Shown: one piece after another, positions 9,834 to 22,092 of the stretch
Numbering within the stretch: the stretch's first letter is position 1
Layout of the letters: each line of letters opens with the position of its first letter
Assembly (NCBI GenBank): GCA_029717555.1
Contig: JAMDHS010000024.1
Coordinates: forward strand, 124,001-188,000
Direction of reading: 5' to 3'
Origin: Peribolospora baueri
Taxonomy: Eukaryota > Basidiomycota > Peribolosporomycetes > Peribolosporales > Peribolosporaceae
Length of the DNA: 64,000 nucleotides
Made by a program: the position numbers and the translations under genes
Notes under the pieces: model-generated
Databases searched by the model: none
What the model saw: only the letters and a program-made list of their open reading frames with translations
What the model was told of the DNA's origin: nothing

Positions 9834-11750
9834 TCATGAAGACCCAGAGGCCTCCGCCCTCCGCAGCGGCCTGTCCAGCACTTGATACGGTCGCTGCATA
9901 CCCAAGCGCTTGACGACGTGTGGGGGCATGCAATACACGGGATCCACCGGTTCGAGATTCGGGTAGCCAAGGAGAGAGAGGCCTGTGCATGAGTTGACAA
10001 TCACGAGGGAAGAAATGAGCCGCCCATCACAACATATACACAAACGCTACAGTTCAAGAAAGAAACGAGGAACGTTTGGGCATGCCTACCTGCAACGCCA
10101 AAGAGGGTGTGGAAGACGTCGGCGACATTGTCGGGTCGATCGGCTATGCCTCCTCCTTCCGGATCCTATGAAGTATGTATATGGTCAATAAATGTGTTAA
10201 GCGAACCTCGTTTGGCCTCCACCTGCAGCGACGATGACAACGAATCGGACAAAGCTGGACACACTCACTTGTGCAGCGAGAATAAACTTGGACAGTTTTT
10301 CGCTCTCAATCCAATGCAGCCTGCCGACCATGCTCAGGCTGGAGAGCACCCACCAACTGTAACAGACCTGATTTCATCATCATGTCGCCGTTATACCATG
10401 ATACCCGCGCGTGGTTCGCGAAGAAGCGAGGAGAAGAAAAAGAAAAGCAAAACACCTTTAAACCTTTTCGCCGCCAAGAGATAAAGGTGTGACATCGCAC
10501 TGGGATTTACTCACGTCCTCGAGCTTTTCTGGTCGGCCGTTCAAACCTCCACCGGAAAGCTGACGTTCCGAGAGCCACCAGCCAACGGTATCCACGTCCA
10601 CGCGGTCCAACGCGTCCAGAACAGTAAGGACTCCGACGCATGTAAAAACTTAGCCCAGCGAGATTCGTGTGATGCCGGAGTGTGACAGATTGGAATTGCA
10701 AGATAGAGTCAGATCTAGCGACCGCCTTGTCAAGTTTGCAAACGCGCGTAAAGACGTTGTTTGACCCAGCGAGGCTTCTACTACTCCACTCACCTTGTGC
10801 CGCATGACTCTCACTCCCCTCCCTAGCCCCGAATCCTCCATCGAAGTTGTGGCAACGCATGACAAACCCTAGGGTGAGTTCCCTATCCAGCGCATCCAGG
10901 CGGCCGAGGTGCATCAAAGCGGATACGGCGCAATAGGTGAAGCGTGTGTCGACTTCACCCCAGACATCTCCAACAAAATGGCCTGTTTCCTTATCTTGGA
11001 GACCAAGGAGATCTGAGTATGCATTGAAAGAAGAAGGGAAGGGGAGACGTGTGAAGCGAGACTCGTCAGTCACGGCCGGCTCTTCCACCCCGCTCGCATG
11101 CAAGGTCAACAGACCCAACTCACATGCGACGAGCTTGTCCTGACGCTCCTGCAAAATATCCTCAGCGTTGACCATACAAAGGACCTGAATAGCGCTGAGT
11201 GTGGTATGAACGTGAGGATCATGGCCTGGGTGGGCGCCATAACCCCCTAAGGAGATGATCAAGAAACGCGACGAGTCGTCCCGCGTCCAAGAAGTCGAGT
11301 CAGACAACACCATACACTTCAATTAAGTGCTCGCTGGGTTAGTGGAGAGCGAGCAGGATGACATGCAACGCACCAACACGGTCGTCCCAACAGCTCTCCA
11401 CGAAGTCAATCAACGCTTGCCTGTCCAAAGCATCTGGTTTGCCGAGGATGTGGAGAGCGCAAAGACCCCAATAGACGCCATTGACCCGAAGGTGCGTGGT
11501 CATGTGATAGGCGAGCGAGTCTTTATTCTGTTTGAACCGAAGGAGCGCGAGTACAAAATCGAAGCGGGGTCAGCTCTAAGCCGCGTTTGGCTCCACGACC
11601 TGGGTGGTCTCCCCGTGCTCTGCTCATGCGACCGGCGCATGCAAAGCTCAATTGACGCACTTTATCCAGTCCCTGTATGTACGCTATGTGCTTCTCCGTC
11701 AGGAGCGTATCTGGCACCGGTGGTAGGGGCAGAGTTGAAGTGGAGGCCAT
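9834..11750 (-). CDS. BET2: Rab geranylgeranyltransferase type II, beta subunit
   Basis: Catalytic subunit of the enzyme that attaches geranylgeranyl groups to C-terminal cysteines of Rab GTPases, acting with an alpha subunit and Rab escort protein in the cytosol. Multi-exon gene starting [20 protein letters not shown]. Seen in order: [30 protein letters not shown], a [20 protein letters not shown] block, [50 protein letters not shown], then exon junction to [19 protein letters not shown] (Zn-ligand Asp/Cys region), [19 protein letters not shown] (third Zn ligand His) and the typical ending [20 protein letters not shown]. All Zn ligands and the repeat order match the family. About seven exons; the last is roughly 9834-9990. 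A short (GATC) run lies just upstream of the start (about 11793-11810). Confidence 0.93.
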
Positions 11751-12356
11751 TTTGACAGTGCTCTTCGGGTCTTCTGTTCGCGAAGCGTTGGCAGATCGAT
11801 CGATCGATCGACGACGAAGTTCACGCTCCCTCCCCTCTAACCCTCCTTCTGTAACAGAATAAGGTGTGCGAAAGGTGTTTCCTCCAAGAGGAGCGCCCGG
11901 CGACGGGGAGATGACTACCCTACAGGCGATTCCCACGTAGTCGGCCACGTGTCCAAGGTGATATGACTCGCGTTCACGTGCTCGACATTAGCGCGAGGGA
12001 GACCTTTGTTTTTCTATCATCGGAGCAGGGCGAAAAGGACCGTATACATACACGAGACCCCCCATGGAACAGAGTAAGGAACGGAGTAACTGAACAGAGT
12101 AAACGAGAGACAGGTATCGGGGGGGCGGGGGTGGAGCGAAGGACTTAAAAAGGCGGGAGCCGTCGGAGTTAGGCGGGGATTGCAACACATGAAGCAGTGA
12201 TCGGGTCACTCACGCCGTTATCATCTTTCATCTCCCTGCCTCTTCGCCTATTCTATTCGGTTCAGTTAAGTGAAATGAATGTGTACAAGTCAAAAAAATA
12301 TTGGGATCATAGAAAAGGGTGACACCATTCCATGTTGGACGAAGATGCCGCGCTTA
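11751..12356. other. Spacer between tandem minus-strand genes
   Basis: It should carry the promoter of the BET2-like gene and the 3' end of the next minus-strand gene. The only visible structure is a GATC tetranucleotide run (about 11793-11810), a 7-base G run near 12119 and AT-rich sequence near 12240-12310. Confidence 0.45.
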
Positions 12357-13265
12357 CTATTCTGTTTCCAACTCCTGCAATGCCGCTCTCAGAGGTCCTG
12401 CTTTTTCCCAAAGCTCCCTAATCTCGTGAGGGTCCAGAGTCCTTGCAAGCTCCCTCATCTTCTCCCCCAACCACTTCAACTCTTTCGCCGCCTCTTGCAA
12501 CTCTGCCCTTTCCATCTCATCGTCTCTTCTTTCAACCTGATCCAATCCGGAGATATTGAGACGGTCGAGGTCGTTCACGATAGAGTTTGGCGCTCCAATG
12601 TTGTTGTCCCATGGAGGTGAGTTGTCTGATGCTGCCAAATAGTGCGGACAGGGTTAGCAGGACGGTGGAGATTGATGGCTTGGATCGCAATCCGTGAGCC
12701 CCTTCGCCCTTCATTATGCGAAAGAGTTGTTTTCGTGGTGCAATACTCCCGCATCTTCGTTTGCGTATGACCGTCGTGCTGACGGCCATCTCACCTTCGT
12801 TATTACCTTGTGAAGCTGCTGGGGGACCCATTTCCCTTCCCTCTCCTTTCTCTCCACCATTTTCGTCCTCCCCGAGACCACCTCTGTCCGAGGCACCAAC
12901 GTCCGACTCTACTCCCTCGCCGGCGGCCGAGCCTCCCACCGTCTTCGCACCTTACACTCTGCCGTCCGTCGTACCGCCGCCGCCGCTGGTGGTTGCTTGA
13001 CGGAGGAGCTGGGTGAGCGCGTGGAAAGCCTGGCACAGAAGGAAAGAGAGGGAAAGAGAAGGGAGAAGGCTTTGAGGGAAGAGCTTGCGGCTGTCGTTGC
13101 TCAGCAGCTTGTGGATGAGGTGGAGAAGAGCTCTGCCCAAGATGTAGGAGGAGAGGAGGGTAGCATAGAGAGAGATATGACGGCAAGTGAGTATACGCTT
13201 TTCACTCTATCATGGCAAGTACCACACTGGGCTTTTGGTCTCAAAAACGAAGGATGTGTAGACAT
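12357..13265 (-). CDS. Unrecognised 192-residue protein, hydrophobic N-half, coiled-coil C-end
   Basis: Gene model inferred from splice signals. Exons 13228-13265, 12956-13132, 12795-12883 and 12357-12631 join with matching phases into 193 codons. The intron acceptor at 13133 has a long pyrimidine tract, and the intron ending at 12632 has a CTAAC branch site. The predicted protein starts MSTHPSFLRPKAQ, then a helix ALLHLIHKLLSNDSRKLF and a hydrophobic segment (LLPSLSLSFLLCQAFHALTQ, perhaps one membrane helix), a Gly/Glu linker, and a charged helix near the end (ERAELQEAAKELKWLGEKMR) finishing ALQELETE. C-ending codons in exons 2 and 4 support this strand. I do not recognise the family. The first exon is the weakest part: an upstream ATG at 13331 is an alternative. 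The divergent neighbour is mL49. Confidence 0.5.
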
Positions 13266-13348
13266 TGAAGTAGTGCAGAATGAAAATGAGAGTGGTTTTA
13301 GGAACAGAGAGGGTGCCGCGGGGGGACGCATGAGAAGTGTGTGGACAT

Positions 13349-13367
13349 CACGTGCCGCTGTCACGTG
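13349..13367. promoter_or_regulatory. Two CACGTG E-boxes 13 bases apart in a divergent promoter
   Basis: TCACGTGCCG occurs twice (CACGTG at 13349-13354 and 13362-13367) between the unknown minus-strand gene and mL49. CACGTG is the core bound by bHLH factors such as Cbf1 and Usf types. The direct repeat and promoter position suggest a real site; the regulator is unknown. Confidence 0.4.
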
Positions 13368-13535
13368 CCGCCATTTTCCCCGGGGGTGTGCAGCGTTTTG
13401 TGCCGTGTACCGACGCTTGCCGCATCAAATCTGACCCAGGACAGTGCGTGCCGCAGCAGACCTTCTCAGCGTTCTCTTGATCGCCTCACTTTACCTCGAG
13501 CAGCACGAAGCAATCATTCTGCCTCCCTTGCCATC

Positions 13536-14240
13536 ATGTCCCTCCCATCTCTCGTCGTTACTCGCCTCCGCGCCAGAATGGATCTCGCAGGCGCGCTCTT
13601 CACGAGCCGTTCCGCGTGCTCTGCCGCCGGCTCCGCATCTCCATCTTGCGCTATCCTTGCTCGACCTGTCGGCCAACTCCTCGCTTCGTCTTCCTTCTCT
13701 ACCACAACGTCTCCTTCCTCCGATCTTCCGCCCTCCACTTCATCAAGGCCGAGCAACCCTTCGACCGTGTCCACGACCCAAGAAACGGTGGAGCAAGTGC
13801 GATATCCTTACTTTGTACGAAGGTCACGATACGGCCAGCTACCCGTGTACTCGGAGTACAAGGGCGGCGGGAACAAGACGGTGACCATTATCAGGAAAGT
13901 GGAGGGAGACATCCAGGTGAGCGAATACATGCATTCGGACTTCACTAGTCAACGGGTGTCATTTGGTGAAGTGTAAGGCGTCGTGCTCAATTTCCGAGTG
14001 ACCTTCTTCTCCATTCCACGACACGTCGCACCTTTGTAGGCACTCAAAGCCGACCTGTTGTCCGCAATCGACCCCGAACCTTCCTCTCCACGTTCGCTTC
14101 CCACATCAAAAAGCCCCCGCGACGCACGAATCAGGAAGGCGGCTTCGCCGGTTCATATTATGCCGACTTCGAGGAACGTCGTCGTGGACGGGAATGTGGT
14201 TAAGGCGATCAAGGAGTGGCTGGCTTTGAGGGGATTCTGA
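13536..14240 (+). CDS. IMG2: Mitochondrial large-subunit ribosomal protein mL49
   Basis: Component of the mitochondrial ribosome large subunit (mL49, yeast Img2). Exons 13536-13916 and 14040-14240 join at phase 0 to 193 residues. The first part is a Ser/Arg/Ala-rich mitochondrial presequence of about 85 residues. The conserved part begins [20 protein letters not shown], continues [19 protein letters not shown], and after the intron gives ALKADLL, then the family ending [18 protein letters not shown] and the C-terminal [12 protein letters not shown] start at the second Met (13578) is possible. The gene is divergent from the unknown gene at 12.4-13.3 kb and shares its E-box promoter. Confidence 0.9.
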
Positions 14241-15066
14241 CGCTCTGAGATGAACGGAGGCGGAAGGTGGATGTGATGAAGGGAAAAGGGACGGGGTCTG
14301 TTTATGCGCTCGATTTGGGCGGCGTGGACCTTTTGCCTTCACCTCTTGATTTGCTAGATCAGCTTGTCTGTTCGTCCGGGCGCGACGGAGGTGGAGCGAG
14401 CTTGCACTTCTATTAAAGACGTCGAGTGCATTCTCGAGGACTCGTCGTGCTCGTATAATGTACAGTCTACTGTTGCACCCTGCAAGATCTTGGTGGAGGC
14501 GGCCACGCGATCGCATGTCCCATACTTTCAAAGCCTTCGACCCTACCCATTTTTCCTAAAAATGCAATCCAAGTCGGAAACCCCCGCGCTCACGCTAATG
14601 CTCTTCCCAGACCTCCCTTCAGCTGTAAGGAAGGCCATTTTTTTCAAACGGACGTTATTGATAATGCAATGCCAAATGCGTAGAAAGGAAGCCGAAAGAA
14701 TGCTCAAGGAGCAGAAGCGGGGTAGTGGTTAAGGCTTAATTCTAGCCTATGTCCCGCTCAAGCCCATGCGAGAAACCCGTTTTGAGGCGCTCGTGACCTA
14801 ACCGTCATCCCCATCCTTCTTCTCTTCGCCATCCAAGTTAACAGCCTCCACCAAGGCGAGAGTCAGAGCTTATGTGTCCTACAACATTGTCGTGTTCACG
14901 ACGTTGATGGCCCGCGATAAGGAGACGGACACATCCTCGAAGGATGCAAGAGCGAGGAAGAGACAGCGCCGACGTGGGCGAGAGAGGACGGACGCAGGCG
15001 TCGTCGCAAGCGCTGCTGCTGTTGGCGTTAGGAGCCCCGAACCCGATGGCGTATGCGGCGCCCTCC
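14241..15066. other. Convergent 3' spacer, no gene supported
   Basis: The spacer lies between the 3' ends of mL49 (+) and the Atos-like gene (-). A plus-strand open frame at 14364-14732 has no family match, atypical codon use and no splice context, so I do not call it. Confidence 0.45.
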
Positions 15067-18000
15067 CTACCTCCCCCCCCCATTGCCTCCAGCCGACGGT
15101 GGAGGCAACCGTGGCGATCTCGGCGTTCTGGGCCTGTTCGTGGAATCAGCGCCGGGCGTGGCCACAAAGTTAGCGGAAGGGGGCGAGGGGATGGAAGGAG
15201 ACGGAAGGAGCGCAGAGTTGGGCGACTGTGGCCGATGGTGAGAACGAAGATACTGTTGTTGACGATCGAAAGGCGAAGTGGGTCGCCTGAAACCAAGCAC
15301 TCCCGAGGCAGAAGTGGCTGCGAGACTTGAGGAGGAATGATTGTGAGAGTGACCGCCGCCTCCTCCTCCGATAAGGCCGTGAGAGGAGCTGCTGTTCCGC
15401 CGGACGGTCATCGGCCAGGCACTTAGCAGCGCATAGGCATCGTCGCCGCTGGGTGAGCGTGAACGCTGGTTCTCCTGTTGTTGCTGCTGCTGGGGCGGAG
15501 GGGAGAGCGTGGGATGCGATGGCTCGTATGGAAATCCGAGCGGGGAGGAAGAAGAAGTCGAAGGGGACGAGGGATATGACGAGAACGCGGACCGTGCGAT
15601 GGAAGAGAGCTCGAACGGTGAGACAGATACGACGGTCATAGTCGCCGGCAAGGCAGTGGCGGCGGCCGCGGTTGCAAATGGAGAGTGACCGCGCTGTGGC
15701 AGAAGCGAGGGAGGCGAAGTGGGACTTGAAGGCGACGGGGAGAATGACGGCCGAGAAGTGAGAGCGACTGAGGAGGTGGTAGAAGTGACCGGGAAAGGCG
15801 AGCGCCGGATGGAGGTCGTAGAATCGTCCGTTTCCATCGTATCCTCCACGTTATCAGCCTCACCAGTAGCGGGGGTATCACCGTCCGGGTCGCGAGACAT
15901 TGGCAGCCTTCGTTTGTCGAAACTGCAGTCTACGCGCTCTCCATCAGGGTCGAACAACCCAGCTCGTCTAGCGTCGGCGCGCTCCGTCCTGCCTGCAGAA
16001 GACAGCACGTCGTGATCAGAGGTCCAGTTAGAACCGTTCGGCGAAAAGGAGACCACAGAGGCGCCAAGCTGTTGTTGACCTTTGGACGAGGCGGTTTTGG
16101 ACTTCATTGGGGTTGCAAAGCCACCACCAATGGGCACAAAAGCGGAGGAGAAAGGCGCTTCGCGAATGGGCACCGGCTTGGCCTCCTGCTGCTGATCACG
16201 CATCTCGGCGTCCACGATGCCCATCCCGTCCGCCGCGGCTCGTGGCGAGGCAGGCCTCGTGCGCGAGTCGGGGGTCCTCGTCGACTTGTGCTGCCTCTCC
16301 CACTGCTTCCACCGCTTGCGCACGCCCTCCCACTCCTCTCCCGGTCCGGAATACGGCATGTACTTCGGCTCACCAGGGCCCTCGCTCACGACCCTCAATC
16401 GCTCCGAACGGTCCGGGACACGAGCGGCAAAGACGACACGAATAGACTTGTGCAGATAGATCTTGGTCGCCGTCGCCGCGCGGCCGCCATGGTCCTTCTC
16501 CGATTCCTTGCTGGAGAGGCGCTTAGGTCGGGGCGACGTCCGCGAAGGCGACGGTGAAGCAGCGCGCGAGCGAGGGCGAGGCCGATGCCGTACCGTCTTC
16601 GCGAGCGTCTGTGTATGCGAAGGGTTGAGCTCGTCCTCTTCAGCGTCCTCCAGTTCGAGGTCAAACGGCGGGTCCTCTACGCCCTGGCGGCCCAGGCTCT
16701 CGGTCAACCTATCCCTCCCGGCGAAGCCATCGACATTGGCACTCGTCGAACTTTTGCCTGACGCCTGCCCTCTCTCTCTTTTCTCCTTGGAGGGAGTTGG
16801 CGATGGGGGAGCGCAAAATTGCAGATGCACGGCGTACCGGAGCGCCTCCTTGACGTGGCCGCTCTTTGCTCCGTCGGATCTCCCGTGCGGACTCGTCGGC
16901 GTAATCTCCTCTCCGACCTTCGGAACAGTGGTGTAGCTCTTCTGGCGTAAAAACGTCTTGGTCCCTGGGGCCATGTCAGTGAGGTCGTAAGGAACGAGAA
17001 AAAGCTTGACGGCCGTATGGTTGGGGTTCTTGATCACCAGTTGAATCTGTCCCTTTGGCGGCACGCGGTAACCGGGAAATGCCGGGGGGGCCTTCTCCTT
17101 GCCCTTGCCCTTGCTGGCCACTTCGGCGACTCCACTCGTGCTCTTGAGATCGTCATGTGGCGGGAACGTCGCCTGGGCCTGTATACCTTCCACGTCGCTC
17201 TCATCGGACGTCCGAAGCCGCTCCATCTCGGCCGCCATCGCCTCGTCGAAGTACCATTGCTCGACGTCTATGGCCCCAACGTAGGGACTCCCAATGCCCT
17301 TGCCAGGGGTGCCGTCACCCGATGTCGCCCCCGCACCCTTCTCCAGCTCGTAGAAGTGAGCGGGGAAAGTCAAGTTGAGGTGGGGCGGACACTTGAGCGA
17401 GGGCTTGCAATTTCCCAGTCCCAATACGCCCAACTCGGCGTCGAAGAGGAGCGGCTTGGATGGGTAAGTGCTCATGCGGCCCGAGAGCAATGATGCCTCG
17501 TACGAGCCGATGAGTGGCGCGAAAGGGTTCACCGAGGGCGAGGTTCCGGCCGTCCCATAACCGGGGCTTGCGGTACCGCTCATCGAGCCGAAAAGGGGGC
17601 CCGCTGAACGACGACGGGTGGAGCGAGAGAGAGAGTAAGAAGACGAAGGCGAAAAGCCAGTGGAAACGCTGCCACCCAAAAGGGAGGGCGGAGGCGAGGA
17701 GGGCGCATAGAGATGGGAAGACGCGGCGCCGAAGTTGGGGGAACGACGAATGGATGAAGGAGAGTGAGGGTCTTGGCGAGGGAACGGCGAAGAGGCTGAG
17801 CGGTTACCAGAGACGTTGCCTTTGACCGCTCCGCTCAACGGGCTGCTAGGTCCTGGTACGGCTGGGGTGAATAAGGGGAAACTGCCGTGGCTGAGATGTT
17901 TCCTGTGTCGCATAGAAGAGCCGGGACCTATGTCACCATCGCTATCCAAGGTGGTCTGAGCACCGGCCGAGGTGGACAGCGGAGACGATCTTCTAGGTGA

Positions 18001-18085
18001 AGACAAGAAGACGTCAGAGCTCGTGTTCATGTGTCCCTCTATTCCCCGGTGCGCCACCTGGCTCGAGGGCTGCTCGGCAACCATG
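15067..18085 (-). CDS. Atos-like (FAM214/DUF4210) protein
   Basis: Fungal member of the Atos/FAM214 family; the animal relatives act as transcription regulators, so a nuclear role is inferred. About 1005 residues from one exon. Seen: a long Ser/Pro-rich N-terminal half, then the conserved Atos domain with GSYEASLLSGRMSTYPSKPL, FDAELGVLGLGNCKPSLKCP, a gap, SPYVGAIDVEQWYFDEAM, then YRVPPKGQIQLVIKNPNHTA and VKLFLVPYDLTDMAPGTKTF followed by LRQKSYTT. A third conserved piece is ALRYAVHLQFC and later KIYLHKSIRVVFAARVPDR, the C-terminal 'chromosome segregation' domain of the family. Long Ser/Pro insertions separate these blocks and a poly-Gln run lies in the tail. The frame stays open upstream to 18192 without an ATG, so I chose the first Met (18085, MVAEQPSSQ). 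An upstream exon cannot be excluded. Confidence 0.85.
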
Positions 18086-20188
18086 GGTGCCGTCGCTTCG
18101 TCGGAGGCGACTGCTGATCTGCTGAGAGGTGAAGAAGGGTAGGCGAGTCCTGAAGGCGGCGACGGACGAGTGAGCGGAGTGCACCGTGCCAAGCCAGTCC
18201 CATGCGGTCGGGTCAGTTATCTCCCGCCTCTCACCTCGCGTCATCCTCGTCTTTTTCGCCCTCCAAAGCCGGACCTCCTGAAAGTGATGAAACTGAGAGG
18301 CACCCTGCTGCTCTCCGTTCCTATCAACGAGAGGGGCAGGCATACATGAAGAGCGCAGGTTGATCTAATGGTCGTCCAGTCCGTCGGCTGTCGAGATTGG
18401 CCGAGGAAAGTACGGCGCAGACCCTCGGGGACCTGGCTGTCTAGGGTGAGTTGGCTGCCCGATCGACGGTCGAAAAGGGGGGCGGGAGGGTGGTGAACCA
18501 AGGCGAGACAAGAGCCGTAGCGGCGAGCAATGCTACCGTACTGCCAGGCCACAGAAGGCACCGAGTAGGAAGCGCAGAAAGAATGGAGGTGGGGAGAAGG
18601 GGAAACCGGGTGGAAGGATTGGACTCCTACTTGCCGCCATTACCCAACCAAGTCACTTCCCTCCGACCGGCCGCAGCCCAAAAGTTTGCGGAGAGGTCGC
18701 CGCGCTAAATCAGCACTCGCAGCTGCCGCAGCCCCCGAGGACGCCAGAAGTGGTCCGCACGACCGTCGTCTTAACCAAGTCCTTGGGCTGCCGGCACTCT
18801 TTTCTCGTCGACCTTCTCTTTCCCTGCGTTGCTTTCTCCTCCGAGGCTCGAGCAACTTGACTTGGCGCTCCTCAGGATTTGCCCTGTTCACTTTCCTCCA
18901 CACCGGGTATCATTTCTTTCGATTCATAACTGTCCATCGGGTCAAACCATCGCCTACAGAGCGCGCGCCAGGCTCCCCAGTTCGTGAAATCGAAGCGACC
19001 GCGAACGAAGAACGCAAAAAAAAAAATGCCCCATTCGTGAAACAAAAAGCTCAAGCTCAGGTAGAATCTGAACGAAAAACGCAGGATTGAAGTTGGCGTG
19101 GACGACCGGGGTATGGGGCTGAAAAGGCCCTTCGATACGCCGTCGGACCCGTGGTGAGGGAAGGGTCAGCAAGGACAGAGCCAGGTCACCAGATGGACTC
19201 GCTCCGGCATCTTGAGGGATACCTGCGTAGTGCAAACGAGAGGGCGCATCATATGAGACAGGCGGTAGGGAAGGATCTGGCGCGACGAAGACTCACCGCA
19301 CATGAAGCCACGTGAGACTCGTGAAAAGGGCTGGAACGCCTTCATGAGCGTGCGACTGGGGACATCCGCTGAATCCTTTCCCGGTAGAGGCAAACAGAAA
19401 CGGTCCATTCCCGGTCATTCTCTCTGGGAAGGAGAGAAGGGGCCACGAACAGGATGTAGAGGTGTGCGGAAGCGGTCGATGAGTCACTCACGTCAGACCC
19501 CGAGCGCTAACGGGGGCGCCTGCGATCGCCTCGGAAAGGTGTGTGTCTGGATTGAGTAGGGAGCGCTCATAATAGGCAGTCGCGCCCCTACCGACGAGGA
19601 TCCTGAAGTGAAGCGATCGTCCGTAAGTCGCGATTCCTTCGAAAACAGTTCGCTTCTCACTCACCGGCACGGACCCTTTGGGTGCCAGCGGCGCAGGCGG
19701 TCGGGGCAGCCGGAATGGGGGCGATAGGGAGCAAAAACAACAAGACGGCGCGGTGACGCGGTGACGAAGACGTGCGCGATGGAAGACGGAGTTCATTCCT
19801 TCCCGCTCGCGCTCGTCGCACCAGGCCACCGGACGCGATCAAGTAAGGAGATTGGATCGACACACAAGGTCCGTGGCCGGCAAAGAGTGTATGAAGCGAA
19901 AACCATGGTCGACGCAAGGACGCAAAGCTGAGCGGAGAGAATGGAACAAGAGGACGAAGGAAAATACGTTGGCAACGCAGCTTGCAAGTGTTGAAATACA
20001 TACGGGGCTTCCCGTTTCCCGCCAATGGTATATGATAGCCTCCCTGGCCTTGCCTTGCCGCGGACACTCACCTGCCCACCCGGCCATTTGCAATGCCTCG
20101 TCCGCCGACCCTCCAAACCTCCATCAAGGCAGACTCTACCCTACCCCACCCCTCTTTCCCTCCCATCACTCACTTGCTCGCTCCCCAC
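18086..20188. other. 2.1 kb stretch without a sure gene
   Basis: The stretch lies between two minus-strand genes and should contain the promoter of the Atos-like gene. A possible minus-strand exon at 19492-19796 (starting MNSVFHRARLRHR, ending before a GTGAGT donor) could splice to sequence near 19319-19420, but the acceptor is ambiguous and I know no matching family. It may be a small unrecognised gene. Other open frames are short. An A11 run lies near 19017-19027. Confidence 0.4.
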
Positions 20189-22092
20189 TCAATACCCTCC
20201 TCCGTATTCCAACTTTGGCAACTGTGGTGGTCCTCGACCCATATTGCCAGTCTCATACGCAGAGCTAGGGTAGCCGGTCGGCACGGTCTCAAACAGCGGT
20301 GGCGCCCCGGCGGGAGCGGGAGGCTGAATCGATTGCGGTTGTGATGGAGACGGTTGTGTGGCTCCGGGAGATGGCCCGCTCGGATAGAGCTGTCGTCGGA
20401 TATCAGCGTACGGGTCCGTCACCGGTGGGCGGGTGCTGTCCATGAAGAAGAAGGAAAGGTAGAAGCAATCCGAAAATGCACCTCTTAGCGACTGTCGAGC
20501 TAACGGATACGAATGGTCACGGTCGTTGCACTCACACGCTCCCCACCCCGTACCCGCTCGGCGCAGCGTCGCTGAATGCCCCGTATGCGTCCATGCTCGG
20601 CCTTGGGGCGGCGGCGGCGGCGGCGCCGTCAGCAAACGGATCCTGTGATATCCGCCGGCCATACTTCCGTTCCAGAGCAGCCAATGCATCCTCTTCTGCC
20701 CCATAGACACCTCCACCGCCCGCTTCTACCCCATAGACACCTCCGCCACCCGCCGGTCTGTATCTTGCCGCGCCGTATGGGACTGGGGTCGAGCCCTGAG
20801 CGGGTCCAGGCCCGGGTGCAGCATGAGGAGGTCGGCCCACCGGCTCTCTCAAATCCGCCGGTTCGGGCGCGGGCATCGAAACAGGGTTAGGATCTCCACC
20901 CTCTGCGTCGCCGGAATAGCCCAAGCCGCCTTCTCCGTAGGCCTTGCTGGACCTCGGACCACCTTCAGCGCCGCTGCGCCTCGAATACGGATCCGCATCG
21001 TCTCCCTCCTCCCACTCCTCGCCTGTTCGGACGGGGGCGAACGCGCTGGCGTTGCTGGGAGCACGGAAGGGTGGGATTCGCGGGCCCTGCTTGCGCGTGC
21101 GGAAGTGGTCGCGGAGGAAGAAGGCAGAAAGGATGAGGGAGGCGATGAGGGCGAACCAGAAAAAGGCTGAAAGTGCGCGTTTGTCCCTGCAAAAGTCTGG
21201 AAGCGCGTTCTTGAAGTTGTCCCCGATCGAAGCGTGAGGGTCCTTCGAGGCATCTTTGCACCCGGGTGACGTGAAGGCCGAAATGGTATTGGCCATGCTG
21301 TTCATGTTTTGCCGACAAGACGAGAGACAGAAAGACGGTGGCGCAGAATGTTGATAAAAAGCATCAGTTTCGTCGGTTCACGCTCTAACAGGCCTCGGCA
21401 AGGACAGTCCCGAGGGAGGCAGAGGCACTCACGCAGCGATCAACAGCAATGCGACGCTGATGCCATGGCTCAGAAAACCGACCCTGGCCTCGCCAAGGGC
21501 CCTATTGAGGCCCTTCAGTCGCTTAAAGTCTGTACGCTCGTAAATGACTGGCACAGCGAGGGAGAATGCGGAATGTAGGATGGACACGATGACGACGAAG
21601 AGGCCAAAGCCGGTTAGACCGGATGGCCCAACACCCCAGTGGGTTTGGAAGACGGCGATGGCGATCAGAACGAACAGCGCAATGAGGACGAAGAATATCT
21701 AAAGGTAAGAGCGTCCACGTATTGATGAGAAAAAGGGGGCCATCATGAGCGCAGGAAAGAAAAGCGACACGTCTGAAAAGCGACGTTCCGTCTCAAACGC
21801 TCATCAGCGCTACCACACTCACTTGTGCTATCCTCGTCCAGAACTCCCAGATACCCATCGCCTCCTCCTCCTCAAAAGACCCGGCCCCACCACCGCCGAG
21901 CGTGGGGCCCCAGCGATTCAAGAACCCGCTCCCAGCATGGCCTGCGGTGTGACCGCCTCCTCCACCAGTTTCGTAGTCGCCTGGTCCGTTTGGGTCATAA
22001 CCGATGCCGGCCGAAGTGGCTCGCGCGGGCGGCCCGGAGGGTACACCGTAGGCCTTTTTGACGAGCCGGCCAATTGAGGTGAAATCTACCAT
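20189..22092 (-). CDS. MARVEL-type four-helix membrane protein
   Basis: Fungal membrane protein of the MARVEL-like type, probably in the plasma membrane or endosomal system. Start MVDFTSIGRLVKKAYGVPS. Seen: a Gly-rich N-terminal part, a first helix spanning an intron (FWTRIAQ then IFFVLIALFVLIAIAVF), a second helix (GFGLFVVIVSILHSAFSLAV), a third (GISVALLLIAA), a short extracellular loop with cysteines (TSPGCKDASKD and ALPDFCRDKRAL), then a fourth helix (SAFFWFALIASLILSAFFL). The cytosolic tail is long, rich in Gly/Pro/Ala and holds a two-copy GGGGVYGVEAG/GGGGVYGAEED repeat. It ends after LPKLEYGGGY. About five or six exons; inner borders are approximate. Family assignment rests on topology, spacing and the tail style typical of fungal MARVEL proteins. 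Confidence 0.75.

Noticed and set aside
12997-13190. Plus-strand coiled-coil exon (EELGERVESLAQKEREGKRR) with a GTGAGT donor
   Set aside because: It has no ATG and no upstream exon, third-position GC is lower, and the minus strand gives a full phase-consistent four-exon model over the same bases.
14364-14732. 122-codon plus-strand frame
   Set aside because: No motif, poor codon pattern and location between two convergent 3' ends.
19319-19796. Two-exon minus-strand gene starting MNSVFHRARLRHR
   Set aside because: The second exon has three adjacent AG acceptors giving different frames, none with a known family, so it was left as a possibility only.
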